Assembly: GCA_964057225.1 (NCBI GenBank)
Contig: OZ059895.1
Span: 6,262,001-6,326,000 of the forward strand
Reading direction: 5' to 3'
DNA length: 64,000 nucleotides
DNA from: Auanema rhodensis
Lineage: Eukaryota; Nematoda; Chromadorea; Rhabditida; Rhabditidae
Below are positions 12,001 to 23,832 of the stretch, piece by piece; position 1 is the stretch's first letter, and each line of letters starts with the position of its first letter. The position numbers were made by a program, and so were the translations under genes. The notes below the pieces were generated by a model. It did no database searches and was not told the DNA's origin. It was given only the letters and a program-made list of their open reading frames with translations.

Positions 12001-13874
12001 TTTAATTGAAATTCTCTTTTAGGGCATTTTGGTCGAACGGTTTTCAATTGATAGCTCTTCTCGTTGTATTATTTTCGTACAAGAACGAGTAACAGCTTTT
12101 ATTTTATGTTCTTACTTAAATTCAATTAGATTATTAGGCGGAAAAGATGATTTCGGTTATGTTATAAGTGAGTTAGAGTTCGTTTTCTTTATATTTTTTA
12201 TTTATTTTTTAAGGTGCCAGAACAGAAGGCGACACCAAAAATTTTGGCCAGACTTTAAAGGATCAAGATAGAGTATTAAAAGCTTTTAATAATGGAGATA
12301 AAAAGGTTTATATTAAGAAGAAGACTTTTTAAAAATAATACCTTTAGTGTATTGTTTCAACATCTGTCTTAGATGAAGGTCTTGATGTAAGAGCATGTAA
12401 TTTAATTATTAAGTATAACTGTAGTTCAACAGCTGTTAGTAGAATCCAAAAATCTGGTAATATTAAGATATCTATCTTTACTCTAAGTCTATTTAGGTCG
12501 TGCTCGTGCTTTTAACAGTAAATCATATCTACTATGCTTGGACCGCAGTACTGCTAATAATGAATATGATGCTATTGTAGCTGAAAAAACAATGAATGAA
12601 GCTTTGAAAAAAATATATGAAGCGGGTCCTATGGCATTGGAACGAGCTGTATGTTTATTCTCAATGTTGAAAAGTTTGTTCGTTCTTTTTAAGGTTCGAA
12701 GTCGAATGGAACATAATTCCCAACTTCTTGAGAACGACAAAAAAATTTTAGAAGAAAAAAAGAAACATCTTCAGTTGGAAGAGTACGTCTCCTAAATTGT
12801 TTAGTCTTTTTATAAAATTAATCAATAATATACAAAAAGTATATATTGTTTCAGGTACGATGTCTGCTGTGAACGGGAGCATTTTATCTGTAGTAGTATG
12901 GCGATTCGCCAGATTAACAACAACCACGTAGCTGTAGATATAAACATCTGGGATCGTATAAAAATTGAAGTCAAAGAGTTGAAGAAGGTACAATATCATT
13001 TTCTCATTTCTCTCTTCTTTATTCTAGTGAATAGCTTTGCTATTCATCATTGCTCACGTGTTATATCCCGAATGTTTGTGGGTATCAGGCCTGATGTTAA
13101 TTGATGTTTTCTCTCATCACCTGAGCTTTTGATTCCTTGTTCATTTGTCTCAGCTGTTTGCTTTGCAGGGACATCGTGATATGGATTACAGTATGTATAC
13201 AGTTGGAAGAGCAACATGTATGGGGAACAAGGGAGATGCTTGTGGTGTTGAATTAGGGAAAATTATTCGTTTTAGGTAAATGAGCTTGGATTTCATTTTT
13301 TTGATAGCTTGTTTGTTTCATACTTATATGTTTAGTGGTGTTTATCTGCCAACTTTACGTGTGGGAAAATTAGTATTTCGCAAAGTTCTACACGAAGGCT
13401 CACGAGATATACAGAACATTGTGAAAAGGAAATGGGATGCAATCGGTGAACTCTTCATCATAAACCCTGCCATTGAATCAGATTTAGTAAGCAATTGATA
13501 CTTCCGTTCTTATTTATAAAATTAATTTACTCCTTTTAACTTATCAAATGTTATAAACTGCTTTAGACAGTTATGTTACGCGCGATTTCTGAATCTGAAG
13601 ATCAGTGTGATAAACAACAGAATTTGGATCACATGTGTGAAAGACTCCGAATGATTATGTTGCGTACAGAAGAACAGAAACGCCGAGAAATGGTAAGTCT
13701 AACTTAGTTTTACCAAACATTTTATGGTTTTAGGAAGATTTAAAAGCTCGTGCTAATCGAAAACTGAGGGATTGGATACCAACACGAGAAGGATATGGAG
13801 CAACAGCTCTCAGCGCAGAATCTAGCCCGAATATCAGTAGATCCAATTCTAGAAATAATTCTGAAGGAGAATAA
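9019..13874 (+). CDS. RIG-I/Dicer-related helicase (DRH family)
   Basis: A DExH helicase of the RIG-I-like/Dicer-related family, which in nematodes acts in antiviral RNAi and in 22G/26G small-RNA production on double-stranded RNA. About 370 N-terminal residues without an obvious motif come first. Motif I (APTGSGKTE) is at about 10539-10565, motif II (DEVHH) is split by an intron near 10975-11025, motif III (LTAS) is near 11150, and motif VI (IQKSGRARAF) spans an intron at about 12445-12510. A RIG-I-type C-terminal domain follows, with the Cys pairs of its zinc site visible as DVCC (about 12860) and CMGNKGDAC (about 13220), then a VYLPTLRVGKLVFR strand region. The Ser/Asn-rich end stops at 13872-13874. 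An acceptor-like TTTCAAG lies just before the ATG, and the previous gene ends only 268 bp upstream on the same strand. Whether this is DRH-1, DRH-2 or DRH-3 is not settled. Confidence 0.9.
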
Positions 13875-16800
13875 AAAAACTTTTTCAAATCTTTGGCTAA
13901 GTTTGTAATTTTTTCATACAACTTAGCCAATTAGTTTCATATATGTGTTTAGCTTTAATAATTTCATGTTTTAATTAATCCCTTGCCAAAAGATATTTTG
14001 CTTGAAAGCAAATCACTATAATCTGTTGTGAAAATCTCCAGAGGTACACTGGAATTACTTATGAAGTTTACCATTGAATGTCTTGTTATTTTCTTCGTTT
14101 ACAGATAATATGAAGATTGCAACTGCAGTTGCTCCGCGGAGAAAGGTCCATTAGAGTTCACTGCAGCTAAGGACATATTTCAAATTTTTATTTATAATGT
14201 AATAAATTAGTTTTTGTTCTTAGTGTATGTTCTTTTTTCTGTTTTAGACTTCATATATGACAGAACTACCCTTTCGCAAGAGATTAATTAACGAAATTTC
14301 CGTTTATATTATTAAGGTCCTAAAAAGCACAGCAACTTAGCTATTCCCAAATCAAATTTTTTGCCGCCGCTTTTTCATTTTGTTAAACACCCACGCATGA
14401 TGCAGCTGTACACAGGATATAGCTAGGCATGAATTCAAAATAATTCTTTTTTTCTTTGTTTCGTATAGTTTTTATAGGAATTTCTAATTTCAAATGATAG
14501 GTATAGTGTTCAATAATTATTTCAAAACTACATCAGTTTAAGCCTCCCACCCCCTTCCCTCTTCAATCCTTTCTTTCCGCTTATTTTTAAGATCATTTAT
14601 AAATCTAGTGTAATATAAGTAAAAGCTTCATTAAAAAAGTACGCGTGATTGCTAACAAGAGCAAGTTTCCTCTTTGTGATTAATCTGAACCTCTTTTTTG
14701 TGAATTACTATTTCTTTGCCTGATTTCATCGTTTTCCTATATCACATTAGAATGTTTTTTTCTTCCTTCTGTGTACCATAGAACAATGATTCAGTTCATA
14801 GTAGGAGACACACGTGTTTTTAAGGCAGATGCTTACGTCATTGAGGCAGTTTGTAGCTATTCAAACAAAATTTGGAAACGCAAATCTTCAAATGCTTCCT
14901 GTTTGTGTATTTAAATTAAAAAGAAAAACCATACCACAACTGACCGATTCGATCTATTTCACTTTATTAAGTAAATTTGAATAAATTGAATAGGCAGGTA
15001 TAGCTTACAGCATAAAATGTTTATTAAAATATGATTTTCATTAACAAATATTTGCTAATTTAAGTATTATTTCTTTATTTATATGATCATACTTTGAAGT
15101 CAATTTCTTTTTTGTTGTGTTTTTATTTGATATTTCTCCTTAAAAGTTGGGAAATGCTTAAGAAACAAAAAAATAAAATATATGAGCATGTTCCAGACGC
15201 ACATGTATCGTTTCATATTTGGTCATTGTTTCTCATAATTGTCATGTAATATATATTGAATCAAGCAAATAATATATGGTCAAATAGGCTTGTAATGTTT
15301 TTTGTATGTTCAAATATGATGATGACGATAATGGTGATGATGATGTTAAAGTCATACATGTGTGTTTCTCGTAATATAGCATGCTGAATGGACGAAATTC
15401 GACATCATGTCTGATTCTCATATCATTAACTGATATTGTACTGCTTAAACCGGTTTTCTTACTTGCTTACTTCATAGCTCTGCCTCTTCATATGCTTAAT
15501 GTCTGTGAACACCGTACTGGAACACCAGTATGCTGTATCGTGTTGTGGCATGCAACGTGATTCTGGCCAATGGAACGTGGTACACGTTGTTACTCGCAAG
15601 TACAGGTTATGAGGGTCTAGCCACTACCGGCAAACTAGCAACTGCTGACGTTGTGTTTCAAAAGAAGTATTTAAGTAAGCTGTAAGTTTCAATTTGTTCA
15701 TCAGCACTGTCAATGAATGTTCCTTCTTTGAAGCCATTGAACTGTTTTAAAAGCGTCACATAGTACAATTAGACTTTGTTTGAATCTCTACATGTGTATA
15801 ACCTCAACATTGAGCTTATCAAGGTCTGTAAAAGCTTTGATATGCTAAGCTGTTCAACGATTCTTTCGCTGCATTCCATATTCTTTCTTGGCTAATCATT
15901 ATTTTTGAATTCATTGTTCTTCTTCTAACTCAAAACTTGCAAATTCTGTTCAAAGCATATTAGGTTAATTCTCATAAAATATTTTTCTTTCTTTTATTAT
16001 TTGTTATTTTTACTGATATATAATTCTATTTAAACACACAATTTGTGTCCCTTCTTTCTCTTTTTGACTTGTTGCAGCTCAATAATCCTCGTTTTGCTGA
16101 ATCAGTTTCTATTACATATACCAATTCAACATTTATTTGCTTCACTACCTCTGCTAAACGTGGGGGAGGATTTTAACAACGAAGAGCAACGTCGATTTCG
16201 CTAACGTCGAGGTTGTTGCTCCATTCTGAACCATACACCCACGAGCGGGTTTGAAGGGGTCACATCAACTTCCGGTATTTTAAAAATTCATATGATGAAG
16301 CTTAATAGAATCACATAAGTAAGCTCCAACTTTTGTTTTTTTTTCATTAAAAATTTTAAGTTAACAGTTCTGTTTAACTAGAAACAGGTCTTTTCAATAA
16401 CTGATTTATCAATTATTTTCAATTTTATTCACTTTTCTACCCTCAAATAAGCATTTTACTCCTGATTTTCCTTAAAAGGAAATGACTTATTGAATCGTTT
16501 TTGTATCATTTCTCGGGTAGCTGCCAACTACTTTGCCGAAACAAGTTAGTGGTGTCCCAGTTCTGTTTAGAATCTTCTCTAACATCCAGTTTGAAGACGA
16601 CAGTACGTGTTTGGCATAAGTTGTACATAAGTTTCAACAAACGCTGATGCTTCAACACCTGTATTTAAAGTTGGCTTGTTGTTGCCCTTGTGTACCATTA
16701 TTCGTCGGACAATTATTTAAAATATTCCTACAGTTCTATCATAATTAATACTATTTCCTCTTAGAAATTCATTATTTAAATCTTATTATGAAAGATTTAA

Positions 16801-16962
16801 CCGCTTTTCATATTTGAATTCATCCGTTTTCCGCTGATTGCAATTGGTTTTCTGTTCTTTTCACGTTTTTACTCACGTTTTGTTGTGAGACAAGCTCTCA
16901 AGAGGCTGAGTTAAATTATATCGAAAAGGCTTTCAAACAGAGAAAGATGAGCTAGAAGTATT
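13875..16962. other. Gene-poor region after the helicase gene
   Basis: Start of a 15-kb stretch with no recognised protein gene. It is AT-rich with a more GC-balanced island at about 15470-15700, which contains a 52-codon open frame (separate entry), and an imperfect hairpin at about 16154-16241 bounded by CGTGGG and CCCACG. A short GAT-rich run lies at 15318-15348. Confidence 0.5.
15530..15685 (+). other. 52-codon open frame in a GC-balanced island, possible exon
   Basis: ATG at 15530 opens a frame (MLYRVVACNVILANGTWYTL...) that runs to a TAA at 15683-15685. The island is clearly less AT-rich than its surroundings and a good donor (GTAAGC) overlaps the end. No family is recognised. It may be a short uncharacterised gene, a 5' exon of something spliced further on, or chance. 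Confidence 0.2.

Positions 16963-17031
<69 letters not shown>
16963..17031. repeat. (GA)n microsatellite
   Basis: About 70 bp of nearly perfect GA dinucleotide repeat with one CA interruption near the start. It creates a false RE-repeat reading frame. Confidence 0.97.
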
Positions 17032-17032
<1 letters not shown>

Positions 17033-17760
17033 CAGATGACAACAACTTTCGTGTTCCTACAATCTTTTGCTCAGCTGTTAAAAGAGATCAAGATCATTTC
17101 TTTTTTTTTAAAGTATTTGTCTCCATCTCTAGTTTCTATTTCACCTTATTTCTGATTCTCATATTTACTTCCTGGTGGATAGTTCAGAAGACCATCTCAT
17201 CCTTATCACCAAATTCACAAACATGTGCATGGTAGTGGATGTAACCATCAATCCATCTAATTTTCACAATTTATCTAAGAAATATATATAAATCTATATG
17301 ATTTATAAATGAATAAAAGAATTGTTGTAATGTATAGCTAAGCATAACCAACCATTTATTGCTTCAGGCGTTAAAAGCAGCATGACAGAATAGAGCATTG
17401 CACCAGTTGTTTTCATTAAATAACTTGTCTACTCTAAATGAAATAGCTTTATTTTGTTTGCATGTTGTTACTTCTAACTGTTTCTTTAGCTTTTTTTTGT
17501 CAAAAGCTCTATATCCTCTTACTCGCAGAGAGAGAGAGAACATGCTTCGATTTGAAGGCAACATTCTTTATTGGAAACTTGTCGATCTTTGCAGCTTTTT
17601 ATTCAAATTCTATTTACTTAATAGTTCAAATATTTTATGTTCAACTATATTCATATAGTTATATTATTGTTTATAAAGTTAAACACAATCCTCTTATAGT
17701 TAATTGATTATGATACTATATGTTCCTCCATCTGTTTTCAAATTCTGAAAAACTTGTAAA

Positions 17761-17793
17761 GTTCCAGCAAGTTCAAGCAAGTTCCAGCAAGTT
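17761..17793. repeat. 10-bp tandem repeat, three copies
   Basis: GTTCCAGCAA, GTTCAAGCAA and GTTCCAGCAA follow one another and end in a further GTT. No function is apparent. Confidence 0.9.
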
Positions 17794-18169
17794 ATTTCAA
17801 TAGTTATTATCTTTTTTAACTATATATAATATCTAATTATATCCTCTTCTTACAGTTACTATACAAATTATTTTAATATATTCTTTACAAAAAAACGTAA
17901 AGGACTTTTCTTATACATAGTATAAGCTTAAAACTGAATACTAATAAAGCATTTTAGGATTTCTTTTCTCCTCTTTTATGTCCATTTCCATGTCTATTAT
18001 GATACCTTAAGGTTGTAACATAACAACAAGGTTCTAAAGCGTAGGTTGATTTCTCGTATGGTTTCGTCATAAGTTGGCTTGAAATCAACTTGTTGTACAC
18101 AGAATGTTTCTATTTTATTTAACCTGAACTCGATTTAGAATACATTTCGCCTGTTTTATTGTAAATTTC

Positions 18170-18170
18170 T

Positions 18171-18229
<59 letters not shown>
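18170..18229. repeat. Poly-C joined to (CT)n
   Basis: A run of nine C followed by a long perfect CT array gives a 60-bp homopyrimidine tract, a sequence type able to form H-DNA. Confidence 0.97.
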
Positions 18230-18232
<3 letters not shown>

Positions 18233-19763
18233 CTCCGTTTTCCTTCAATCGAAAGAGAGACTCAGCTGCGCCGATTGTCTGATAGGAAGTATCTGAGTTA
18301 ATTCCTTTGGGACTATTTTCTATAAACGAAACTTTCCATGAGAAAAGGAAGAGATTGAGGGAAATAAGGATGAATGGAGTAGCAGAAACGTATAAGCATC
18401 TCTGCAACGTGTGTGTTGTCAACACTAGATTGAGAAGATTTGAAGGGACAACACACATCCATACATGCTTATACACACATATACACGAATTCTGATGTCT
18501 TATTCCGTTCCTTCCTGAATGTCTGAATGTGAATGTTCATTAGCTTTGAAGGTTAAGCAGTAAAATTGAAGTTTTTGTGGACAATCGTTAACAAACAGAG
18601 TTTATTATAGATTAAGTACATTCATTTATATGTTCTTAACTATATTATGAATCTTAAAACATATATCTATATTCATATTTATAATAAATAAAATCCAAAT
18701 ATGATATAGTTAATATAAACTTTCAATATTAATTAACTTTTTACTTTTTTTGGCCTTTAAACAACTAATGAGACTAATTATTTTTTCTTTTTTAAAGAAA
18801 TAGATACTACTAATCACATATTTTGCTATTTGTCCTTTCATTCATTTATTTATTTATATATATATCTATCTTGTTAACTATATCTTATTATATCTTAGTA
18901 TAGTTATATATAAATCTATATTTCAGATTTTCAATCAACATCAGCAGCTTCTATTAGTAACTTTCAGTTTTAAAATATTCAATTCAATAATCCTTTTAAG
19001 ACAAAAATAATGTTTTTATAATTATAATTAAGTAATATTATATTATTATACTATTATTTTGTTAGTTTATATCTGAATATTCATAGTAAATTTCACAATA
19101 TTTCTAAAATTCCAAGAAAATGCTAATCAAAACTGTTTGAATACCCGTTTTAAGCATGTTGCAACCTAATGCTTTTCGATCATTTTGACAGAAAGAAGCA
19201 GAGAGGACGGAAAGAAAAAAAGGTTTTGTCTCCGTGTCTGTGTGTATGGTGCAAGAGAAAGAGGAAATGAAAATAAATTGTTGATTATTTTGATTTGAAA
19301 ATGTTTTTTTTCTCAAAATAACTCTATGAGTTTTCATTAAACAATATAAAAATATGAGATACAAGTAAAGAAAAATCAGATGAAATAGGGGACAAAGATT
19401 CATTTGAAGAGAAGGTGTGTGTGTGAGAGAGAAAGAGAAAGAGAGAGAGGGAGGTAAAAGGTAAAAACAGAAAGAGAGAGAGAGAAGAATGATGTGAAAG
19501 AATAGCTAAAAACTACTGGATGATTTGATGTAAATCATTCGGGTGCACTCAAGTTTTGCATCACACTTCATCTGCTACATTTTGGATTCGTTTTTTCCAT
19601 AAAATGTTGAAATGGAGTAAGAAAGGTTGATGAGCAAAACGATGAATTTAATTTATTTTAATGGCACATAATTTGAATTTATTGAGACTGCATTTGGTCA
19701 TTGAAAACCAAACTTATAAGAGGATATATAGTCTGGAAAAAAGTAATAGGTTATTGAAACAAT

Positions 19764-19826
<63 letters not shown>

Positions 19827-19852
19827 AAGAGAAAGAGAGAAATAGAGAGAAA
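19764..19852. repeat. (GA)n microsatellite with GAAA interruptions
   Basis: A purine-only tract of about 90 bp. A second, broken GA/AAAG-rich purine stretch lies nearby at about 19424-19490. Confidence 0.95.
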
Positions 19853-20198
19853 CTGATGAAAGAGAGATAGCACTAGACCACACATAGTAAGCTATAGAAC
19901 AGCTGCTTCTTTAGTTTCTATCTCTCACATTCTTTCTATTTTTGAGCAAAAGCAGGAGTGATAGGAAGCTATTAGAATTTGATCAAAACGCACTTTAATT
20001 CTTTGAATTCCAGAAGATATTAGAGATGATATTTTTGATATTTGAGGTAATAGATTCACAACAATTATTCAAAATCAGTGTTTCCGTTTTTATTTTAAAA
20101 ATTGAGATTAAAGAAGTTTCCAGATAATCATTGTGTGTATCATCATCAGATTTGTCATATATACATACATTCTCAGCTTTTGATTCACCTTTGTTACC

Positions 20199-20200
<2 letters not shown>

Positions 20201-20248
<48 letters not shown>
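20201..20248. repeat. (CT)n microsatellite
   Basis: About 48 bp of CT repeat. Open frames across it on both strands (SLSL, or RERE in antisense) are artefacts. Confidence 0.97.
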
Positions 20249-20249
<1 letters not shown>

Positions 20250-20936
20250 ATTCCCTTTTTCATCTTTATACTGCTATCATCTCTATTTAGCTCTGCTAAT
20301 GAGATTGGCATCTTCTTACTGTATTCAACGCTTTTTGAATAACATGAGGAATTAAACAGCATAATTGACTTAAATTGCCCTTACTAAGTTAGATTTTGTT
20401 CACTTTCAATATAATTTTTCACACTCATTTGCCTTATTTCCGTTTTTCCCTGGTGGTCTCTCTCTCTCTTTTTCTATTCTTATTTCTACATCTGTATATT
20501 CAATCTCATTAGCCTCTCCCCCCCCCCCTCCGTTCTCCCCTTTAACCATATCTAATTCCACGTAATATGGAATTTAAATGAACTTTACTTTAAAGTACTT
20601 TCACTTCTGAAATTTTATTTTTTTTTAAATTCAAAATATTCAGGAGATTGTTCTTCAAGATTCACACCACTCCCCTCTCTCTCTCAACCCCATCCTCTTT
20701 ACCTATACTATCCATGTGGTGGCAATTATTTAACCGAGGATTGTCCTTTTATTTCATCTTCCATTAAGTATTCTTTACGTAATTCTTGCAAATGTAATGG
20801 AGAGATGAATGCGATTAGAGAGAGTGAACAAACCTTCTAGACCTCGTGGCAATTTTCTATTTAGATAATCAAGTTTTTGTGGGATGTCATTTATGCCAGA
20901 AGACGAAAACCAATGTTCGACACAGTTAACATAACG

Positions 20937-20939
<3 letters not shown>

Positions 20940-20973
<34 letters not shown>
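20940..20973. repeat. (GA)n microsatellite
   Basis: Seventeen GA units. A run of 12-13 C lies about 100 bp further on, near 21073-21085. Confidence 0.96.
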
Positions 20974-20975
<2 letters not shown>

Positions 20976-22973
20976 AAAAACTGTGTTCTTGCATTACAAT
21001 TTTTGCATCATCTATTCCAGTACTGGTCATGTACTTTTATTCCAATCTTTGTTCTTATAGCGAATTTCCTTACCCCCCCCCCCCCGTTCTTCTGCACCTC
21101 TCCACCCAATTGGCCTGGTGTTACATCCTTTTATAATTTATAATATTTTCTTTTGTATCAATTATTATTACAACATATACTACTCTTATATATATATTTT
21201 TTTTTAAATATTACATACAGTATACTTAAATATATTAAAAGATATTTCAAGAATTTATATCTAATTTTGTAAAAATTAAATTAAAAATGAAAAAAGAATG
21301 ATAAAAGAAGAAGAAGAAGGAAGATATTAGAAATGTATAATGTTCCTTTTGTATTTATTTCTTTTCTTTTTTTCAATTCTACAACTTCATTCGTCGTTGT
21401 AAATGTGTGAGATAAGTGATCAAAGCGCAGACACGAAACTGCTGCTGATTCAAAGCATTTTTCAGTTAAAATTGTACAAAATCAACGACATTTATATAAA
21501 AATATATAACTATATGTATAATTAGTTAAGTTTAAAAACTTATTATTATCATTAATATTTGGTTAATTATTTAATTATTTCTGGAATAATAATGACATCA
21601 TACTTGATTTCTAAGTTTTGTAGATGACGTGATCCAAAATGTTTGGAAAACATCTCAGAGATGAGTTCGTATGGGGCATTTAAGAGCAAAAGCATGTGCA
21701 AAGCCTTTGAGCTGATTTATTGCAAGCATGATGCAAGCATTGCTCGTATCTACATCTTAACCATATCTATTTATGCATATATAGTTAGAAGTTACTAGGT
21801 TTTGTGATGCTTTCTTGATCAAGTTAGACCTGTCAATGTTGTTGAAAGCTATTACTTGACACACGAAGTAGTAGTCTGCTGATAAGCTAATATTGATGTG
21901 TAAGCAATATTATGGATATGTAAGAGAAGTAGTTAAGAAGATGTTTTATGCTTTCTCATGAGCATATTCCTCTCTACACATGAGATATTTGCTTCGTTAG
22001 TTGTTCTACTTCTGAAGCTTTGACCTTAAACGAGGAAAAACCTTTATATATATATATATATATACTTTTAACTATATATAGTTGAATGATCACAGCATAA
22101 AGTACTCTTTCAACACTTCCTAACCTTCGCCTTACTCCTCCTACCCCCCCCCCCTTATTTCACATTTCCAGCCACCCAACTTTAGCAAATCAATTGACCC
22201 TTCTAGCATTGTGATCTTTGAATTTTGTCGCTATGAACTAACGAATGAGAAAGGTTCTGGTATACCACGTGGTGACTTGAGCCTTAAAATGGCAATGAAC
22301 GCTGTAGTGTATCCAGAGTAAACATAACGCTGATGATGTGACGCATTGTCATCATCATCATCATCATCTTGCAACTTCTTCAAACTTGAGAAGATTTCAG
22401 ATATGAAATAAAACAGTAGAATGATATAAGTTGAATTCAAATTGAAGTTATCTTATCTCTATTCACATATTGTACCTAGTTTCGATTCATTTATCGGCTA
22501 TAATTGATGTATGTAAGAAACCATATAACTAAGGAATTGGCTTCAAATTTCATTAAATCATTTTATATATAATAATAGATTTTTAACTATACACTAATAA
22601 TTTATTTGAAGTTGACTAGCTTCACACAACACAAGAGCTTCCAATATTGTACTTCAATTTATGAATTTTCAATTTATCACCTAAACTAATCTAGTTTCCT
22701 TTCTTCTTCCTTTTTTTTTCTTTTTTTTTAATCTTTCTGATATGTATTAACTATTCTATTTATTACATTTTTCTTTGTTTTTTTTTTATGTTTTATTTCA
22801 ATTTTCGCACCTGATTCGCCTTTCAACGTGTGTGGCGACAAGCTTCCGACGTTCTACTGATTTCATTCTGCCACATAATTTCCTTTCAATGTTTATTCCT
22901 ATGCTCACATGCACACACGTATGTGTCAAACTTGATTCCACAGACTTTTTGAAACAAATCTTCAAAATTCTCT

Positions 22974-22975
<2 letters not shown>

Positions 22976-23015
<40 letters not shown>

Positions 23016-23026
23016 CTCTCTCTCTA
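22976..23026. repeat. (CT)n microsatellite followed by (TA)n
   Basis: A CT array with one TTTTT break, running into a short TATATA stretch. Confidence 0.96.
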
Positions 23027-23403
23027 TATATATATTTCTTTCTTTTTATCTTCAAAATTATCAATAATTCTTAATATTTTTAATTTTTCAGAATTGAATG
23101 CTACCATGTGGTCAGACATATACTATTTGAAAATTATTTTTATCTTCAGGATAATACTCTTCATTCATTCAATTCCATCATTATTTCTTCATTTAAGTCA
23201 ACAATAGTGAAAACTAAGTTTCAAAGCAAAGTCAATATATAGATTTGACTGACATCTAAAGAGATATTCTTCAATTAATAGATATATATATAGTTAGTAT
23301 ATAGTTAGTATATTCTAATAATACTTTTGTTTAATTCATATATAGAATAAGCTGACGAAAAGTTTTTTTTTTCAAAATCATTCAAGAGTCTATGGTCATT
23401 CTA

Positions 23404-23457
23404 TATGGCCGTTGCTCGTTGTAGCCCTCCTTAAGAGGTACAACAACGACGACAGGC
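23404..23457. other. Imperfect hairpin in a GC-balanced pocket
   Basis: GCCGTTGCTCGTTGTAGCC and GGTACAACAACGACGACAGGC are near reverse complements separated by a loop of about 10 nt (CTCCTTAAGA). The stem has one bulge and small internal loops. It lies in otherwise AT-rich, gene-free DNA. A microRNA-type precursor or a decayed transposon end are both possible. Confidence 0.3.
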
Positions 23458-23768
23458 TTCAGAAAACCACAAGAATTTATGGATTCAACATTTCTATTTT
23501 GAAATAAATTCAAAAGCTTTATTGGGCCAGCCTACAGAAAATCTTCCAATTTCTCACGTTGTTCTTGTGTTGTGCTGAGGGATTGACGTCAACAAGCTCA
23601 GCGTAAAAGTCCCGCAGCTTATTAAACTTTGTAGCATTTAGCTTGATAGTTGTCCAGTTGGCATAATTAACAAAAATATATCTATTAAAACTATAAATTA
23701 AGATTGAATATATGAAATATTTGAAAAAAAAAAGAAAGAAAATAAAATATATTCAGTGATTTTCAACT

Positions 23769-23832
23769 TATGATGATGATGATGATGTGATGATGGCGAG
23801 AATAATGACGATGATGATGATGATGAGGATGC
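23769..23832. repeat. GAT-rich trinucleotide repeat
   Basis: Two blocks of GATGATGAT separated by degenerate units. A similar ATC run lies at about 22349-22368. Confidence 0.85.

Noticed and set aside
15575-15605. GGTACA...TGTT steroid-receptor-like element near AACGTGGTACACGTT
   Set aside because: A single half-degenerate match in 64 kb is expected by chance and nematodes lack a classical glucocorticoid receptor.
16077-16177. Short frame ending SAKRGGGF after a good acceptor, resembling a neuropeptide exon
   Set aside because: No signal-peptide exon joins it in frame and there are no repeated peptide units.
16961-17155. Open frame of alternating Arg-Glu residues
   Set aside because: It is only the (GA)n microsatellite read in frame; similar artefacts occur at 20108-20362, 20877-21143 and 22798-23064.
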